A stretch of DNA of 64,000 nucleotides, from NCBI RefSeq assembly GCF_009789235.1, contig NZ_WSTB01000002.1, positions 434,001 through 498,000 on the forward strand, written 5' to 3'. Below the pieces are notes generated by a model, which ran no database searches, had not been told where the DNA came from, and saw only the letters and a list, made by a program, of their open reading frames with translations. Origin of the DNA: Flavobacterium hydrocarbonoxydans (GTDB taxonomy: Bacteria; Bacteroidota; Bacteroidia; Flavobacteriales; Flavobacteriaceae). Below are positions 61,401-64,000 of the stretch, piece after piece. How positions within the stretch are numbered: position 1 is the first letter of the stretch; each line of letters opens with the position of its first letter. Made by a program: the position numbers and the translations under genes.

Positions 61401-64000
61401 AATGGAGATCCTACGTAACATTGTGCAGCTGGCATCGCGATAGTTGGTAAGGCATCAATTGTAATGGTAACATCAATCTGATCGATACAACCGTTGGCAT
61501 CTTTTACATAAACATCCCATTGTGTATTTACTGTAGCATCTAAAATAGCGGTTGGGCTACTGGTATAATCCGTAAGCAACGGTGTTACAGTATCCTCAAC
61601 AAACGCATATTCGTAAGTAGGAGTTCCTCCTGTAGCAGCAACCGTAACTACGGCTCCATCTGTACAATTGGCAGGGATATTTCCAGTTTCTGCTAATTCT
61701 AATTCATCTGGCTCACTTACAGTTACGCCAATAGTAGCCGTACATCCTGTAGTATCGTCTGTAACCACAATGGTTTGAAGACCAATGCCCAATGATGGTA
61801 CATTAATCGTAGCTGCTGTTTGACCAGTAACTGCTGGTGCTCCGTTAATTGAATAGCTGTATGATCCTGTAAAATTATTTACTGTAAATTCAACCTCGCC
61901 ATCAGATAAACCATTACAAGAAACATTTTGTATTAACTGACCTGCAACCGTAATATTTGTTACATCGTCTATAGTAAACGTTTCCTGATATTTACATCCG
62001 TTATCATCTGTAACTTCAAAAGTATAAGTATCTGGATCTAATCCTGTGAATATTCCATTAGAAGCTCCAGAAATATTTGTTGTAGCTGAAGCTGGTGCTA
62101 AAATAGCATAAGCAGGTGTGCCCACTCCATTTGTAGTGGTAATGGTTACCGTACTTGTAACATCTCCAAGACCTTGCTGAACACAATAAATTGGTGTTGC
62201 AACAAAATCCATATTTGTTGGACCGTTCAATGCCGGAACATCTACACCATCAATAAAAGTATAGATACAACCATTGGCATCTTTTACTAAAACATTAAAA
62301 GTAGTTCCTGCAAACGTTTCATACGTATTGGTTGAAGTATAAGTTACTCCATTATCAAAACTATACGTATAAGGTGCTGTACCATCAATACCTGTAACGG
62401 TAACTATAGCTTTAGAAGGCGTATTCCCTGCGTTACAAATTAAAGGTGCTGTAATCGTTGAACTAGCCGTTAAAGGATCTGGTTCATCAATACTAAATGC
62501 TGGGCCTGTTAATGGACAATCTTTAGCATCTGTTACGATAATTTGGTATAAATTACCAGCTGGTAAATTTTCAAATACATTTGATGGCTGTAAAGCAGTT
62601 GTCGTAACACCATCAAATAACTGGTATTGGAAAGGACCTACTCCAGCCGTAACATTTACAGTTACTGTACCATCTGTTCCTGTGTTACAACTTACGTTAG
62701 TAACAATCTGATCAAATACAATAGTTGGAATTGGATCTAAAGTGAATGGAGTTGTAGCCTCACAAGCCGATGGTAATCTCGCATCTTTTACTTTAAAGAT
62801 GTAATCTCCAATTGCGCTTGTTGTATATACATTGCTTGGGATTGTTGTCCATGTAACTCCTGCATCTGTAGAAACTTCATACGTATAAGCTGAATCAAAT
62901 CCACCAGTAGCTGTCAAAGTAATTTCGGCTTCTGGAGTAGCTGTACAATCTAGTTCATTCGTGATAGCCGCAGTAAGCTGCAGTTGAGGATTTACTACAA
63001 AAGGAACCGTTGCAATACAACCGTTACCATCCTGAACTCTCAACGTATAAGTACCTGGCCCATTAATTGCAAAGACAGAACCTGTTTGGAAGCTGCTTGT
63101 TCCAATACTGTATTTAGCCGGTCCAACAGAAACTGTTGAAGTCGCACTTAAATCAATATTGAAAGGAGCCGAATCATAACAAACGTCAGCCGGAGCTGTA
63201 ATCGTTGGATCATCATCTCTATCTAATGTAATATCAAAATCTTTGATACATCCGTAAGCATCCATTGCATATACGGTATAACTATCAGCATCTGCTGTAA
63301 ATGTAGTCTTATTAAGTTCCCATCCTGCCGAACTAGCTGTAGGTGCTGTATCCGTCTGTAGTAATAATTGATAACTATAAGGTCCTGTACCATCAAAAGC
63401 AAATGCTGTAATAATACCTGAAAGCGGATTACAATTTGCATTTTTAGCAACTGCTGCTGATAAGTCTAAAGTAAGTGCCGATTCCAAAATATCGAAAGGC
63501 GCGGAAGCCATTTTACATCCTGTTGCATCATCTGTAAATACAATATAATACTGCCCTGGATCTAATGTACCCAAAGTAGGATCAAGATCTGCACCTGCAG
63601 GATACGTTATTGGGAACGGACTTTCAGTAATAAGACCACTTACCGCTGAATTATCTTTAGCATCAAAAATTTGATAACTAAAATTAGCCGTTGTAAATCC
63701 ACCAGCCGTAAAAGTTACACTTCCGTTACCTAAACCTTTACATGTAACATTGTTAGGTGTAACTGTAGAAGTAATATTACCAACTTGTGCTATAGGTGTC
63801 GATTGTTCAAAATAATAACAATCTGTTGTTAAATCGTGCACCACAAAAGTATACGTAACACCCGGAACTAAATTTTGGAATATTTTAGTGTATAATCCTG
63901 AGTCTGCCGGATAGAATGTAGAAGCATAAGGTATGCTAGTTTGATCTGCGATACCAAACTCATAACTAGTTCCTAAAACCGGAGCAGAAACCGTTACAAT
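52496..64000 (-). CDS. sprB: Giant gliding adhesin SprB, C-terminal 3834 residues
   Basis: Open from the right window edge to a stop at 52496-52498, 3834 codons with no start in the window; the GTG at 63844 is internal. In F. johnsoniae SprB is about 6500 residues and is the mobile adhesin carried along the cell by the gliding motor. The protein is almost wholly beta-sandwich repeats with the SprB-repeat style V-C-G-DG...PY-YS-NG...F-L-AG-Y-V-V-D-GC. The last ~85 residues are a type B sorting domain (CIPDIFTPNGDGQFDEWGPG, FDIFDRYGRVV, WDGKYNGEELPTGDYWYVLK) needed for secretion by the type IX system. sprF follows. The signal peptide and any sprC/sprD genes lie outside. Confidence 0.9.
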   Translation of the reverse strand: MVTVSAPVLGTSYEFGIADQTSIPYASTFYPADSGLYTKIFQNLVPGVTYTFVVHDLTTDCYYFEQSTPIAQVGNITSTVTPNNVTCKGLGNGSVTFTAGGFTTANFSYQIFDAKDNSAVSGLITESPFPITYPAGADLDPTLGTLDPGQYYIVFTDDATGCKMASAPFDILESALTLDLSAAVAKNANCNPLSGIITAFAFDGTGPYSYQLLLQTDTAPTASSAGWELNKTTFTADADSYTVYAMDAYGCIKDFDITLDRDDDPTITAPADVCYDSAPFNIDLSATSTVSVGPAKYSIGTSSFQTGSVFAINGPGTYTLRVQDGNGCIATVPFVVNPQLQLTAAITNELDCTATPEAEITLTATGGFDSAYTYEVSTDAGVTWTTIPSNVYTTSAIGDYIFKVKDARLPSACEATTPFTLDPIPTIVFDQIVTNVSCNTGTDGTVTVNVTAGVGPFQYQLFDGVTTTALQPSNVFENLPAGNLYQIIVTDAKDCPLTGPAFSIDEPDPLTASSTITAPLICNAGNTPSKAIVTVTGIDGTAPYTYSFDNGVTYTSTNTYETFAGTTFNVLVKDANGCIYTFIDGVDVPALNGPTNMDFVATPIYCVQQGLGDVTSTVTITTTNGVGTPAYAILAPASATTNISGASNGIFTGLDPDTYTFEVTDDNGCKYQETFTIDDVTNITVAGQLIQNVSCNGLSDGEVEFTVNNFTGSYSYSINGAPAVTGQTAATINVPSLGIGLQTIVVTDDTTGCTATIGVTVSEPDELELAETGNIPANCTDGAVVTVAATGGTPTYEYAFVEDTVTPLLTDYTSSPTAILDATVNTQWDVYVKDANGCIDQIDVTITIDALPTIAMPAAQCYVGSPFTIDLATGQTVPVGPATYTVDGVTLPGSTYSITAPGTYQLAIIDGNGCPSNVVSYVVNPQLLLDAELTQDLTCLVSGNIVLTPSGGTGTYTLEVEIDGSGIFNTITSPYTALVDGSYVFRVTDSQGCPALSQPVVVTPITTPTATETHLNVTCVGGNNGSITITAADGIEPYRYSIDNGGTFHASNIFNDLIAATYDVVVIDAKNCQSVAFPVTITEPTAITATAAITQGLTCGTGNATVAALITVTASGGTGTLQYSFNGGVYTTSNTFTTSAAGLVSVSVKDANGCTIAVPATVTVPALDAPTDMTIASTPIYCVQQGLGDVTSTVTITTTDGVGPLTYAILAPAGAVVSGNTTGIFTGLVPDTYTFEVTDDNGCTYQETYTIDPVTNITVAGQLVSDVSCNGLTDGAVRFTVNNFAGTYSYSVNGAPAVTAQTAATINVTGLGIGLQTIVVTDDITGCTATIAVTVAQPTVLDVAVATNVNANCNFGARVAVTATGGTLNYLYAFVPTGVAPIATDYTNIASAVLDPTVSTSWDAYVMDARGCTDFTTFSIATDGLPTITPAVLPYCYTGGPMPITITGTGGVLPYTYSIGNGYFASPNFVLNAPGNYTFYIKDANGCIVSTPYVLRQELLLQASLTQDLTCAADAIITVTATQGLAPYPTLEVDFEGGGFNPTASPYTATAAGTYTFRVTDSQGCQTVSLPVEVTPRTTPTATFTQNNVTCNGGNDGSIIITAADGITPYRYSINGGTFQPSNIFTDLAAGIYDIVVEDAKACTSVALQVTITEPAPIAATAALTQRLTCGAGNSTQAATVTITATGGTGTAYQYSFNGGVNYSTNNTFTTYTAGTVTAYVKDVNGCTIAVPVTITVPALNSPTDMTIVSTPIYCAPAANTTSTVTITTTNGVGALTYAILAPASAITNVTGASTGIFTGLASGTYTFEVTDANDCTYQETYTIDPVTNITVAGQLVSDVSCNGLTDGAVRFTVNNFAGTYSYSVNGAPAVTAQTAATINVTGLGIGLQTIVVTDDITGCTATIAVTVAQPTVLDVAVASNVNANCNFGARVAVTATGGTLNYLYAFVPTGVAPIATDYTNIASAVLDPTVSTSWDAYVMDARGCTDFTTFSIATDGLPTITPAVLPYCYTGGPMPITITGTGGVLPYTFSIGNGYFASPNFVLNAPGNYTFYIKDANGCIVSTPYVLRQELLLQASLTQDLACDADAIITVTATQGLAPYPTLEVDFEGGGFNPTTSPYTATAAGTYTFRVTDSQGCQTVSLPVEVTPRTTPTATFTQNNVTCNGGNDGSIIITAADGITPYRYSINGGTFQPSNIFTDLAAGIYDIVVEDAKACTSVALQVTITEPAPIAATATLTQSLTCGTGNATQAAIVTITATGGTGTYQYSFNGGVNYSATNTISTFTAGTITAYVKDTNGCTIAVPVSVTIPALNAPKDMDITGTPIWCTPAANTTSTVTISNVIDGVGALQYEILSPVVVVKQPSAVFTGLAPNTYLFQVTDANGCTYQEEYTVAPLTNIAVAGQLVSDVTCNGLTDGAVRFTVNNFAGTYSYSINGAPAVTAQSAATIDVTGLGIGAQTIVVTDDITGCTATIAVTVGQPTALDITVDSNIDANCNSGALVTVVATGGTPNYLYAFVEDGVIPSAADYTISATAELDITANTLWDVYVKDINGCTDMVDVTITTAILPSGITANVVSQCASPTGEYTFTVNVTSGVGPFEYSIGNAFQTSNTFVVNAAGSYDIIVRDANGCTTTVTAGVTIIPTLDLQLDIQALPSCNFLDGRIVAAATGGSGNYRYSLDGNVPVNAPTATFNGVSSGTHTVVVTDITTGCTDVVTVDLKEATRITGLVIDRTNVSCRGNADGLIVVTIDAPADGVNDNPIYTYTLTGTTIGGTPVSIGPNQQNIFNNLQAGDYTVTVTSGRGCIEQEDIRITEPAPIAVTAPVVVEFNCTAGGNTTNFATITVNNVTGGSGTYVEYEFSKGGVVVQTGTSNVYTEANVAGGTYSVKVTDDRGCEGTSVAPITIAPFITMDDILVAVNTAVTCTSNEDITVTVATTGGVPALLNYNVTGLGTTVYNVSNTTGVFTGLVIGNYMISVTNPATGCIIQEAYYVFNPNTFDIVATPVTAKICYGTATGSVDLMFVDNQLIPGDEAGEFNYVITGPVPSNGTHPNAGPLNIANLTAGLYTVTATLVNNPFCEVTTTFMIEQPAAELQISETHTAITCITGNNDGSISVTASGGWDNAYEFELAGPVNVAYSAQTEFTGLTAGTYTVSVRDGQGCIDVVTVVLSVPTPIIVNANPSVTMLSCFGAKDATITVDPPTGGSGSNYLYTLNLVSVTPVIVSGPQTSPVFAGLGAGTYTITVTDDFSCTATSADVTINEPTQVIARLDKSRNITCLTQAELTISATGGTAPYEYSTAANFATILGSFTTSDTFPVAAGVYQYFVRDANGCVGVISDEITIDPLEPLAIDLDLTNAIVKCTDEATGVIVATATGGLGNYTYTLLDAAGNVLAGPQAEGRFEALLQGTYSVRVISDDCQTTSAPIVIIQPATPFTATIAQTNVNCFGGNDGTIVVTGAGGTGAYVYSISPRSDQYFDEGIFEQLAAGTYLILANDANGCIFSQEVTITQPLAPLSVTLTPDSKLPEECVGDLNGAFTIDIAGGTLPYFVSLNDINGTYVEITGTQHTFDNLAGGAYTVFIKDFGGCPQEISVDIDMPVDMNPIAVVEYGCETNTVTVDIEDDIDTNEVDYALDNIAGPYQLSNVFTDVVPGDHVIYARYTNGCIQPTASFTIQAFDELLLAETAGPGEMNIISVTATGGAPAYEYSFNGEPFTSSNTYKIYKTGDYVVIVRDQNGCEVTITVPAIYVDVCIPDIFTPNGDGQFDEWGPGCTNIYNNLEFDIFDRYGRVVAKYHYGQKWDGKYNGEELPTGDYWYVLKLNDEKDAREFVGHFTLYR
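56790..63790 (-). repeat. SprB super-repeats of about 570 residues
   Basis: The anchor sequence coding VAGQL recurs at 56790, 58497, 60216 and 61938 (spacings 1707, 1719 and 1722 bases, i.e. 569-574 codons), and a diverged one lies near 63772. Each unit holds the same ordered series of smaller sandwich domains. Two units are nearly identical at DNA level: about 57.3-58.6 kb and 59.0-60.3 kb, offset exactly 1719 bases. This implies recent duplication or gene conversion. Confidence 0.85.

Noticed and set aside
63842..63844. GTG at 63844 as the sprB start
   Set aside because: The frame continues open to the window edge (another 52 codons with the same beta-sandwich style), and no signal peptide follows the GTG.

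Overview
The window is AT-rich DNA that looks like a chromosome segment of a gliding Bacteroidota bacterium, most likely Flavobacterium (F. johnsoniae-like). The evidence is gldH, an enormous SprB-type adhesin with its partner sprF, type IX secretion signals, a carotenoid lycopene cyclase, and promoters of the Bacteroidota type (TTG at -33, TAnnTTTG at -7). No rRNA, tRNA, CRISPR or prophage was seen.

Layout. 1-2618 (minus): ricT, gldH and the start of a class A penicillin-binding protein. 2805-3756: six tandem 87-bp palindromic units beside a single-domain tyrosine (HUH/Y1) transposase. 3779-7901: trhO, a bacilliredoxin, crtY and a thioredoxin-like protein. 8062-14887: a metal-homeostasis block with a TonB receptor, a thioredoxin-reductase-like flavoprotein and a MerC-like protein, divergent from a Fur-family regulator, an Nramp transporter fused to a universal stress domain, and a DtxR-type regulator. 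Two matching operator palindromes lie on the merC promoter. 15367-18175: a small methyltransferase-like fragment, an enoyl-CoA hydratase and a sensor kinase.

18332-30046: a nearly complete heme pathway (hemJ-like, hemH, AraC regulator, hemA, hemC, hemD, hemE, hemF, hemB) plus a lipoprotein cytochrome c. It is repeatedly interrupted by accessory material: a second tyrosine transposase with three cognate palindrome doublets, a small gene flanked by a 17-bp direct repeat of the hemF start, and an antisense membrane gene. 30111-38823: M13 peptidase, EamA exporter, SCO1-like copper protein, a type IX cargo gene bracketed by 50-bp direct repeats of the SCO1 gene end, and feoA-feoB with a tiny Cys-rich partner. 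39088-51333: housekeeping and envelope genes (HD hydrolase, acyl-ACP desaturase, acyltransferase, rnpA, S41 protease, OmpA-like protein, lipoproteins, LysM transglycosylase, pgk). 51493-64000 (minus): sprF and the last 3834 codons of sprB, whose start lies beyond the window.

The main theme outside ordinary genes is intergenic palindromic DNA: two unrelated transposase/palindrome pairs, a 240-265 bp MITE-like element in inverted copies 9 kb apart, several gaps bounded by perfect 19-21 bp inverted arms, and two insertion scars where the end or start of a conserved gene was duplicated around a lineage-specific gene.
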